Source of the DNA: Syngnathus acus | Taxonomy: Eukaryota > Chordata > Actinopteri > Syngnathiformes > Syngnathidae | Length of the DNA stretch: 64,000 nucleotides | Assembly (NCBI RefSeq): GCF_901709675.1 | Contig: NC_051106.1 | Coordinates: forward strand, 9,186,001-9,250,000 | Direction of reading: 5' to 3' | The notes under the pieces: model-generated | The model's database searches: none | Told to the model about the DNA's origin: nothing | Seen by the model: only the letters and a program-made list of their open reading frames with translations | Translations under genes and position numbers: made by a program | Shown here: positions 26,505 to 37,263 of the stretch, piece after piece | How positions within the stretch are numbered: the stretch's first letter is position 1 | Layout: each line of letters begins with the position of its first letter

Positions 26505-29317
26505 CTAACGTGACTTCTTGCGCACTTGTTTGCGTGGCCTGGCAGACTGACTGGAGATGACTGGGACCCAGTGGCCATAGGGATTAGTGCTTTCATAGCT
26601 GTCCACTGTGGCTGTTACCTTAGCCTCAGATGGCACCATTATGCTTGGTCTCGCCACAAAATTCTGGGAAAAGAAAAGTAAAAACCTTGTCAAATGTGTT
26701 CATCCCAAAAGATGACTGCAACTCTGAACTTACATTGATGCTGAAAGTGATGCTTTTGGGTTTTGCGGCCATCTTTGGGCTGATGATGGTGGCCTCTGCT
26801 TCGTCGCTCTGTTTTATAAAGACAATAGCACAACTAGTGAGACTTGAGTAGAACACGTGTTGAACTTTTCTTTTGGCTTTTGACTCAAATCTAGCTTCTG
26901 ACAATACTGTCATAGAAAGAAGCACTTGTACGGCAGAAAACCACATGCACATTTACTCTCACTGTTGTCACAGGCAACTCTTCAGCAGACGCCTCATGTA
27001 CCAACTTATCTTTGGCATATGGAGACGACTTCTTCATCTGGTTCTAGATCTCTTGACAGGAATTGTCACTATAACGCACACGCCCACGCTCCATCAGCAA
27101 GTGGTGGATTCTGCTAAATAATGATGACCCATTTCAACTGCAAACCAGATACATTTGTCATGTCAACAGTACTGCCTTGTAGAACGCAGTGTATGGCTCC
27201 TCTAATTGGCTTATTATGTGTGGTTTTAATGACATTGATCCAGGTACAGAATACATAACGCAGTGTGTGCAGGACAAGAATCATCAACCTTTCACGCAAA
27301 CTTATTGTCGTCACCCAAGTCACATGACAGCCTTTTATTCCCAGGTGCCGATGAGTGAAGACCACTGTCATGTTATCTATGAAGACAGGAATAAATACAG
27401 AAAGTATGTGCATTCCCTCAAGGTTCCAAAAGGTCAACACAAGACAGGAAATACATCACAAAACAGAGTCCTGTACCGATTGGATTGTCTTTCAAAAGTG
27501 TTGCCAGCTGGATGGTTGCTTTTGTTTCTAATTGTCAGTGGAGCTAATGCGAAAATGAGTCAGATGGCTCATTCAAATCATGATACTGATATAACTTTAG
27601 CTTTTCACAGCCCATTAAGAGCTTTTTTAAACTCATTTACATTTGAAATTTCATATGGGATTAATTTATGAACAAAAATATGTCTGTCCGATGCAATAAG
27701 TTTTCTTCAGAGGTTTGATACCTCATCGACGCTCACACTGCGGGCATGATGACCAATAAGTTTGATTTATTTGAATCCGGAAAAAAAAAATCCATCTTTA
27801 TGTCCTGGTTCAAATGTTATTGCTACTCAAAGGGGAGAATTGACCTGCTGTGGTAACATCACTTACACCGTTCACGGTTCTCTGACCAATCGAATCATGG
27901 TTGTGTGGTGCGTTTAGCAGGGCCGACACCCACCTGTGATGTCTTTTCAGGGTGTGATCTCACCCTTGGCTCAAACTCTGGCAGCAACCTTCGTGGCTCC
28001 TCCAGCTCATCTGTCAGGATCGGTTTCACACTATCAGGAATCTCCAGTTTCTCCACTCCTAGCAGCTTCATGGCATTGGTCTTTGCAGCTTTAAGAAGTT
28101 CTCTTTTATCTGAGGAAAAATAAGTCAAGTTACAGAGATTGTGTATGATATGGTTATGGAGCTATTTATCTCATTTTGCTTGTTCACATTACCTTCCAAG
28201 CTCAGGCTGCTTGAACTTCCAGAAGATCTTGATGGGCTTCTATAGGCTCTGGACTGTGATTTGGGAAACCGGTTAAGATGAGCCTGACTCTTGCTGCATC
28301 TCCCACCAGCAAATGAAGACCTGGAGCGAGATCTGGAAGTGGACCTTCGACGGTGCCCGTGATACCTGTCTAGCGAGGGTGAGCGACTATAGGATCGGGA
28401 GTGTGCCCTGTACCGGCGTGCCGAGTGGCGGTGGCCCCGGCTGTGTCTTCGATGGCTACGACAGTGAGAATGTCTGTGGCAGCGAGGATGAGAGCGGGAC
28501 CTGGAACGAGAGGAACTATTGCTGGATGATGACGATCTGTGACGCCCCCTGTCACTGCCAGAAGATAGGGAAGGGCTGCTTTCACAACTATTTCTGGAGT
28601 AGTAGGATGAGGGGCTGCACTGATTAAAAATCACACTAGAGCCATCACTCTGATGAACCTGAGCCATTGCAAGGTGAGCGTCTTCTCCCTTGGCCATTGT
28701 CTTGCAGAAGCTGGGGGAGAGAAAAAAATAGTGTTTATGGGCAAAACGATAGTTTCTCATGCTAAATTGCACAACATTCAGAATTTCAGATGTTTTAGAT
28801 GTGGATTTTTGAATAAACTAATACGACTGTTTAAAAGTTTGGGACTGTTGCAATTAGTTAAAATGTCTTCTTCGCCCATTACAGTAGTTAAACTTTTTTT
28901 TTTACACTTCATGGATTTGCAATGAACATAGCTATTCTTCATGACGTAGCTATTCTCCCTAACGAGGTAAGTTTTCCAAAATAGGTAAAAATTAACTATC
29001 AGGAGATAAAACTTGGAGAATGTTAACTAAAACAAATCGTATTCGATCGATCAAAGGTACGCGATTTATTGCTTTGTTGTTTGCCTGCGAAGTCCGCTTG
29101 TGCGTTGTTGCGTAATCGAAACGTTCTGGAAAATTCCGGTTTAGGCAAGCTAGCATTAGCCGTAGCACATGGCGCGTTAACTTGTCCTCGACAGGCGTTG
29201 GCTACTTGATTAAATACAAAGTCATTTGATTATTTAAAAAAAATCATAAACAATATGCAATTACTACCTCTACAAATTAAAATCAGAGAAACAAAAAAAT
29301 CGTTTGAAGAACTTACC
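26505..29317 (-). CDS. rsrp1: RSRP1, arginine/serine-rich protein 1
   Basis: A nuclear RS-rich protein of the splicing-regulator type; its precise function is poorly known. Exon 1 is non-coding, with its donor after 29317. Coding exons are 28710-28193 (ATG at 28697), 28109-27934, 26808-26734 and 26663-26505, joining to 304 aa (human about 290). Residues roughly 30-160 are serine, arginine and histidine rich with SRSRSRS runs. The C-terminal third carries the family signature KRELLKAAKTNAMKLLGVEK, then SITFSIN, then ARPSIMVPSEAKVTATVDSY followed by NPYGHWVPV. A perfect exon-exon frame supports the model. The antisense frames overlapping the RS region are shadows. The 1.1-kb third intron holds no recognised feature. 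The next gene, MGST3, is divergent. Confidence 0.93.
29124..29136. promoter_or_regulatory. Three-unit heat-shock element in RSRP1 intron 1
   Basis: TTCTGGAAAATTC gives three alternating TTC/GAA units spaced by 2 bp, an exact match to the minimal HSF1 site. It lies in RSRP1 intron 1, about 180 bp downstream of the exon 1 donor. Confidence 0.4.
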
Positions 29318-30074
29318 AGTTAAAACTGTCGCTTGAGTTGAAACCCGCAACGACAAAAACCAACGTAGAGTATAGTCGCCTTTTCTAAAGTAAAGTTTCT
29401 TATTCTGATTCTTATCAAGGAAGTGAAGAAATCGGAGGTTGAATACCGTTTCTGTTCAATGCAATTGCCCAGTCTCGTCGACGTGCTGCAGAGAATGATT
29501 CCACCTAGTGGAAGCAACGAGTTTTTACTGTGCTTCTGGAAATTTCCAATCACGTGACTCCCCTACGTGACGCCACCTCCTGGCGAAAGCGTTCAAAAGC
29601 CTTGTCATTCAAAATAAACCACGTCACCAAATGTTTTTGTCCCTTATACTTGAGAATGCACAAGTTTATAAATATTCCAACAGTACACACTGACCTTTAC
29701 GCTGAAATGACTGCAAGTCAATACATTCGAGTTCAATTTATGATGTGATATGGTTGCGTAAATCAGCCGAAAATGTGAGGAATGTGAATATAATCAGATA
29801 TTTGGGATCGATTTCGACAAATTGCAAAGTAAATGTGCCATTAATCTTGGGGAAACATAGTCGATGGAAATCTCGCGATAAAGCATCGTGTATGGCTGCC
29901 TCGCGATCTTTCCAACAGTGGGCGTTATGTATGCTGACGCTCCAAAGGTTATGGCACATCTCGCGATATTTTATACAACCGTCTGAAGTAGCTGCGCGAG
30001 CGCGATACCTGCTCCTCAAACTCTTCTCCGAGCCCTGGATCCCACCTGTAATCGTACCTAACAATTGTTCAGAG
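29318..30074. promoter_or_regulatory. RSRP1 / MGST3 divergent promoter region
   Basis: This gap separates two divergent genes. It includes the unlocated 5' end of RSRP1 exon 1. Nearer MGST3 are three copies of a TCTCGCGA-type motif: TCTCGCGATA at 29871-29880, CCTCGCGATC at 29899-29908 and TCTCGCGATA at 29959-29968. TCTCGCGAGA is a known core element of TATA-less vertebrate promoters (BANP/ZBTB33 class). A probable acceptor (AATTGTTCAG, ending about 30070) lies just before the MGST3 ATG, so a non-coding first exon probably lies in this interval. Confidence 0.6.
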
Positions 30075-31179
30075 ATGGATATTCTGACGGTTTTGCCCTC
30101 CCATTTTGGATATGTCATATTTACTTATCTTTATAGTTGGATTATGCTGGCTTATCTAGCTATGAAAGTTGGAGCAGCCAGGAAGAAGTATGGCGTGAAG
30201 GTAGTTTTTTTTTACTCAGCAGACTACATATTTATTGGTTGTTGGTATTTGTTGGTCGTTGTTTTTTTTTTTAAATTCCCTTGTTATTCCCCCCCTAAAA
30301 TAATCATGTATCACCTTTTGCACAGTATCCAACAATGTACAGTGACAAGGAGCAAGTGTTCAATTGTATCCAGAGAGCCCATCAGAACACTCTGGAGGTG
30401 TATCCCCAGTGGCTTGTTTTCCAGACCATTGCAGCCCTCGTCTATCCGGTGGGTTTTATTTTTGTTTATTTGAAAGATATTCGTCAGAATGGGTTCAACC
30501 TTGTCCAACAACAGCCTTATAGGATAGGCAGAAGTCTTATCTTTGCTCTCTGAACTGATTGTAATGAAGCCAATTGCACTGTCACAATGACGAAGCACAT
30601 TTTCTGGATTGTAATCTTTTTTTGTTGTTGTTGGTTCGCTACCCTCAGTTATCAGCGTCAGTGTTGGGGGCCATTTGGGTGACCAGTCGGCTTTCCTATG
30701 CCTGGGGCTATTATACCGGAGGTAAGACTTGACAGTTGCTCTATAATATAGCTTCAAGTTTATTCCTAAGGCCCACCATGACAATTGGTGTGCCCAAAAT
30801 TTTGAATAAGAAAGTCAAGTCCACTTATTTTGAAAAACTGTTAAAAGTTCAATTGTATTGTGTTATATTACTTCACCACACATAAAATGAAATCAAGCCT
30901 TTATTTGTTTTAGGGTTACGTATAACAAAGACACACCCAAAATCTGTTGTTTCCGAAAATTTAAATATCATGACATAGTTCAAAATTGGCTGCCTGTATA
31001 TTCTACAAGATACAAAATGATTATAAATCAAATGTGTATAAATCAAATATAATTGTCAATTAATGTGTTTCATTACAGATCCTGCTAAGAGAATGTACGG
31101 TGCCTATGGCTACATCGGATACCTTGGAGTCATCGGTCTGTCCATATCTGTAGCCTTGCAGTTGCTTGGAGTTTTTTAA
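30075..31179 (+). CDS. mgst3: Microsomal glutathione S-transferase 3-like (MAPEG family)
   Basis: A membrane enzyme of ER/outer mitochondrial membrane that uses glutathione to reduce lipid peroxides and conjugate electrophiles. Coding exons are 30075-30200, 30326-30448, 30649-30721 and 31079-31179, joining to 140 aa. The MAPEG signature FNCIQRAHQNTLEVYP (residues 54 on) has the Arg, Asn and Glu of the glutathione site. SRLSYAWGYYTGDPAKR follows near residue 100. Four hydrophobic helices can be counted. The frame stays open 110 codons upstream, but I start at 30075 because MDILTVLPSHFGYV aligns with the human N terminus and an acceptor-like site precedes it. The protein ends at LLGVF, so the Cys-Cys-His tail of human MGST3 (152 aa) is absent. 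A polyA signal is at 31405-31410. Fish have more than one mgst3 paralogue; which one this is cannot be decided here. Confidence 0.93.
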
Positions 31180-31404
31180 GATCATTGTCCAAAACAAAGT
31201 TTGCTGTCATCGTTTCCAGTGTGACTAAACATGCTCAAGATAACAGTGGCATGTTTTGACACATATAATCCTTACATTCATTTGCAGCAATAGTTTCAGC
31301 AACTGTTGCTGAAATTACATTTCATAATCATATGCATTTTCTTAAATTATGTCTGACATTCTCATTGCTGTAAATGTAATCCAAGTTTGACTAATACCTT
31401 GAAA

Positions 31405-31410
31405 AATAAA
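31405..31410 (+). terminator. MGST3 polyadenylation signal
   Basis: AATAAA 225 bp after the stop, followed by a T-rich and GT-containing stretch. Confidence 0.75.
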
Positions 31411-31828
31411 AATTGTTCTCTGAAGTTCTCGTGACTCACATGACTTCTCAGACACAAAGCTGGCCAATATATCCACCAAAAGGAACAGATGATATCAGAG
31501 CGTACACGAATCACTTTTGGGTCATATAGTCCGGCCACCGCTCAAACTAAAGTATAGATTATTTTAATGAGAGGATACCGACGCTACTAATCAGTAATGA
31601 CAATAACTAATCATCACTTTAGTGGTTACAGTTTAAAACGGTTGAGGTTTTATTGATCATTGAAATATAATAGTACTGTATCTTGGTAATAATATTTAAG
31701 TTTATAGAAAATGAAACTACTGTAAAATATAACCTTTTGCTTCAAAGCAACAAATTCCATTCTGTCCCACAATCCTTGAAGGCACCAATATCAATAGCTG
31801 CTTAGTGTTCTCGACGGTGTGGGCGAAC

Positions 31829-31909
31829 TGCGCATGCGCATGACCGAGCTCTCGGACGCAAAGTCGGCCTGATCCAAAGGGTCCACACATCAAAAATCGA
31901 AAATAAGAG
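31829..31909 (+). promoter_or_regulatory. TMEM50A promoter with NRF1 site and non-coding exon 1 end
   Basis: TGCGCATGCGCA (31829-31840) is a perfect palindromic NRF1 site. About 70 bp downstream, AAATAAGAG is followed by GTACTTAC, a likely donor ending a non-coding first exon at 31909. It would splice to the acceptor just upstream of the TMEM50A ATG (CTCCAG ending at 32415). Confidence 0.55.
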
Positions 31910-32398
31910 GTACTTACTCAATTGGAAACGATTTTAATGTGTGTTACTATCACGGGTGTATATTGTTTCCCGTAGCATTGTTGCTGTCGTGTAGGTTTCG
32001 TGATCGTTTTTAGCGACGTCTTGATGAGAAGGCACCTTAGAGGAAATGTTTGCTAGTATCAAAGCGACGAACAAAAGAATGCTACAACATAATGCTGTTT
32101 ATTGACATTCTCTAACCGACTATTTGCGACATGTAGTTATTAGTCTATGTCTTGTTCATTTGTTATGATTGGTGTGTTAAAGAGTGGTTAATTTCTGTTT
32201 TACTATTTCGGATCACGTAGTTAGTCCTTATTTCTAGCCAGAGTTGAGCATCATCATCATACAGCAGTTACGAACGAACGTCGCTTTTATTTTTATTTAT
32301 TTTTTTAATTTCACGTAAGACCATGATTTGTACACGGTTAAGCTAGGCGTTAAATTCGTGTTTTTTGTACAACATTATTTCGTGACTTGTTGACGTGA

Positions 32399-33499
<1,101 letters not shown>

Positions 33500-34213
33500 C
33501 TGACTCCAAGTGTGTCTGTTTGTCATTGTTATACACTGCTTACTTTATTATTTTGAGACAGTATGCTTCAGGCTTCAGTGGTTACTACTCATCAATTTGT
33601 ATGTAGCCTTTGTAGCGTTCAGGATTGACTTTTTTTAATTTATATTTGTGTTGCTGTTTTAAAAGGCTAAATCATAACCAAGCACAAATCAAAAACTCAT
33701 CGACTGTTTTGAACTGTGGGACATTTTAAAATGTGTGTCTGCCCCCGTGCAGCTGTGAAGATGGTATATTATTACTTTTGTGTATAAGGTCCAATTAAGC
33801 CCTCTGTGGGTATGCTTACGCTCTCCCGTCATTTTTTTCACAGTAACCCATCAGCAGTGATAAAAACACATTTTGTGATTATGTCAAATAACTAAGGGAA
33901 TGACCATGAAATACATTCTGACAAAACTTGCCATGTGAGATGATATCTTTATGAAATAACAGTGAGCTCGGAATCTTGTCATGCTGATTTATTGTAAAAT
34001 GCTTTTGGTCTTGCGGATCCAAATTGAGGTCAACATTTTTCACAACTGTCTGGTAGATTTACTTAATATGTGCATCCATTTCTTACGTTTGTACAAGGGG
34101 GTCAGTTTCTGGCTACCATAGCTAAATTAAACAGAATCATCCTGAGCAGGAAATCTCTTTTGCATTTGTTTTCTGTCACTCTTGTGTCCACTTCCAGGGT
34201 CAGACTCCTCAGA
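33500..34213. other. Convergent 3' UTRs of TMEM50A and RH
   Basis: The two stops face each other across 714 bp. An AATAAA on the minus strand (33993-33988) would end the RH transcript. For TMEM50A I see only a weak ATTAAA at 34126-34131, so the two 3' ends may overlap. No other feature is seen. Confidence 0.5.
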
Positions 34214-36277
34214 TTACTTGCGAATTGCAAGATGCTCAAACTGCAAAACATCATTTTGGTTATAACATATATGTGAAATATTTTCCATGAGAGTTGTCTT
34301 GAGAAAATTGCTGCTATTTTTTGGTTTAATTTGTTCTCTTACCTTCCAGAAAGTCTGATCATCAAAACATTTTTTATCTTGGGGTGGTCTCCAGATGTCC
34401 CACTTTAGTATTACTCCTTTGAATGTATCCAGAGAGAGACACACATTTATAAGTGATGCTGCTTTATATTTCTTATTTGAATATTCCCATTGTGGATCAA
34501 TGACCATGCTTTGCAGTCCTGCAAAATTCTACTTACCTGTCCTCATAATTAATTGTACCTGTTATGATCCCCATGGTCAGGCTTACAGCTATGGTGATGA
34601 GTAGAACACAAATGTGAAATACAGCAAACCGGATCGCTCTGTAATTGAAAGACCACTCAGTCGCACAGTGGTGAGTATCCAAATCTGCCCCTCTGACAAA
34701 ACATTCTTACATTGTGCGATCATCACTCTGTTGAATCTGCAGGAGGAGGTGGATCAGCCATCCCAGAAGGCCCGGGAGTCCATGTATGCTCAGAACACGA
34801 CAAGTGTCATGGCAACCAAAGGCGAACAGCATATGCTTCTGGTTGGAAAGACGAGGTATGATATAGATTTTCAAACAACACCATTTAATGTATTGATCAG
34901 TACCGTGAGGTATCGGAATCCAACGGTTGACACAGCAGCCGCGGCCAGTCCAATTGTCATGGCCTCCCACGGGTAACGGATCACTGGCATGGAAACCCCG
35001 ACAGCAACACCGCCCGCAAGTATGCATGACTGAAAATGGGTCTAATAATAGAGTGACCACATAAGTTTGGTGCTTCTGAAGCTAATAGCTCCAAACAATC
35101 TCTTCAACGTACTGGGTTGATTTTTCCCTTTGGGCTGGAGAGCGTCGGCACGGCAAAAGATCCTACAGCACTGACAGCCAGGGCCAGGTAGGTGCTGCAC
35201 ACAGCCCCCAACCTCCTCTCGGGAAAACTACGGTCCATGAGGATGGAGTTAAAACTGGGCCAGAACATCCAGAGAAACAAAGTACCTATTGAACCGGAAT
35301 GTTGAAAAGTTGTGAGAAAAGTGATCAACTCTGTTCATTCTGCCTATTCGAATCAAACAAGCCAACCACACACCGAACATGGAGAATAATCCTGTTTTGC
35401 AGTCAAATTTCTCCTTTTCGAATCCCTGTTGTGATTCTTTCCGATAGAGAATCCACGTCAGCACAAGACCAAAGAAAGCTCCAAAGATATGAAGCACCAG
35501 GATGCAGTTCAAATGTACCTACGGTATAATCAACAACCATGCTCTGAATTATTTTCAAGAGGCGAATTCACCTATGATTTACTACGGTATGCTTTTTCTT
35601 TTTTTTTTTAACTTGTCAACATCAAGTCTTTGAAACAAAAGCTTCCTTACCGGTAGCAAAGTCTGCAGGAGCCACTCATTCAGGACGAAGCCAAATACCT
35701 CCATCAGTGCCATGATAGTTAGATGGACAGGATTTGTTTTTCCTTGCACAGCCCCAATTGAGATGAGAACCGAGGCTGTGCACATTTCAGCAACCACCAA
35801 GCTACATGTTAAAATGCCCATTACATTATGTTTCTAATGACTTCAAGCAACATGAAATGTGATACAGTACCTACTCAGGTCGATCCAAATCTTCCCTCTG
35901 TAATACCAGGACTCAAAGCCATTGAGTATGAGTGCCCATTGGATGGCAATGACAGCTATAAGAAGGTTGAAGCCTGAACCACTGAAGCCATAGCGTACTA
36001 AAAAAGTGCTCAAGAAGCCAAAACCTAAAAAGACCATCACATTTAAATCCTGGAACACTGCAAAAAAAAAAGAATGTTTTACATTCTCATTTGTTAACTG
36101 GTGTATGGTGTATTTCATAAAATGTTACTCACCTGGATAGAAATTTCTGAATATAATCCCATTCCCATTGTTTTCAACCTCAACGTAGAAGTAATACACA
36201 GCAATAAAGCCTATCTGTAAGAAAAGCAAAAAAGGAGCCAAACGAGAGCGCAAACTTGGGGCGTACTTAGGAGCCAT
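34214..36277 (-). CDS. rhd: Rh blood-group-type membrane protein (Rh30 lineage)
   Basis: A 12-span membrane protein of the Amt/Rh superfamily. Ten exons: 36277-36133, 36057-35871, 35801-35651, 35518-35374, 35285-35113, 35041-34904, 34838-34711, 34638-34559, 34416-34343, 34240-34214. They join to 415 aa (human RhCE 417). As far as I recall the human sizes, exons 2 (187), 3 (151), 6 (138), 8 (80) and 9 (74) are identical in length. Signatures are GTLFLWMFWPSFNS, LAGGVAVG, KKCFDDQTFWK and the end FEHLAIRK (human FPHLAVGF). The FDDQ..FWK tail and TMEM50A/MACO1 flanks place it with RHD/RHCE rather than RHAG/RHBG/RHCG. His171 (HIFGAFFGL) and His332 (IHGLPGLLG) occupy the twin pore-histidine positions of ammonia-conducting Rh glycoproteins; human RhCE lacks both. 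Asp324 matches a conserved pore Asp, while the Asp expected about 8 residues before His171 is absent. Confidence 0.93.
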
Positions 36278-36668
36278 AATAGATTACTTTGCAACGACAG
36301 ACACATGCTTCACTCTTCTGATATGAAACGGGGGCACAGCCCTCTGTGCAGCTTTTTATCATCTACTGCATGAGCAAAGACGGAAAGTAAAAGCCTACTT
36401 CTGAAATTGCAATCCTGACAGAATTCATACATATTGGATGAAGAACCTGAATAAGTGAAAGTATCCAGATATTTTGGTCAATAATACATGTCAAATTGTG
36501 TGTCAATTTCATATTAACATTATTTAACTTTAATGTTATAGTGTCCCACAGACTGCAAAAAAAACCACCAAATCATCGACAAGCAACATTAACAGTAATA
36601 ATATTATATAATGTAATAATTGTAAAATAATGCATATGTATACACACCCACGCACACACACAATCGAA

Positions 36669-36775
36669 ACAGAAATGTGGAACTCAATATGCAAAGCTGA
36701 GATATGTTGTCAGTTGATATGTACAGAAATGTGGAACTCCAGATGCAAATCTTAAATATGTTTATGTATTGTCAT
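36669..36775. repeat. Diverged short tandem duplication
   Basis: Two about 54-bp units each contain ACAGAAATGTGGAACTC, then ATGCAAA and ATATGTT. It lies between the RH start and the MACO1 promoter. Confidence 0.6.
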
Positions 36776-36810
36776 AAAACGTTACAAATGACAGGAAAAC
36801 GTCTTAACAA

Positions 36811-37263
36811 ACCCCGCCTCCCCCACCATCTGATTGGCCAATGAGCAATACCCGATTTGTCCACAAACAACGTGATTGGTTTACCGAGGAGACATTTCAC
36901 ACGCCACTGCTCTCTTGTCATGGCACAGGAGAAGTGATCGAGAGGTCGCCTCGCAACATAAATGGCTCGTCTCGGTATCCGTCAACGACAGAGGCCTCGG
37001 TGAATAGATTGATTGGATATTCACGACGTCTGCCAACGAGATACACGTAAAATACAGCGCGGCCAGGACACAGTGAGCCTGCCCTAAGAGCAAAAGAGGA
37101 GGTTCCCGAATAGAGTCCTTTATTTATTTCTTTGTTGCCAGTCGGGAAAATAATTACAGCGACACATTCTACAGCACTTCATTTTTTCCCCGTTGCCCGT
37201 ATACACTAGAAAACTGGATAAGATTACGGTGGTTGCTCGAAGGCCAAAGCCAAGCGGAGGAGG
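36811..37263 (+). promoter_or_regulatory. MACO1 promoter and 5' UTR
   Basis: It has a GC-box-like CCCCGCCTCC (about 36812-36821), back-to-back inverted and direct CCAAT boxes in GATTGGCCAATG (36832-36843) and another inverted CCAAT in GTGATTGGTTT (about 36872). The MACO1 ATG is about 400 bp downstream and the RH ATG is about 540 bp to the left on the other strand, so the region may serve both genes. Confidence 0.55.

Noticed and set aside
27189-27671. 160-codon + strand frame inside RSRP1 intron 3
   Set aside because: No homology recognised and no exon signals; probably chance.
28313-28627. + strand and alternative-frame open frames over the RSRP1 RS exon
   Set aside because: Shadows of the biased serine/arginine codons on the other strand.
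29745-30074. 110-codon in-frame extension upstream of the MGST3 start
   Set aside because: The MGST3 N terminus aligns from the ATG at 30075, and an acceptor-like site lies just before it; the upstream region looks like promoter/5' exon.
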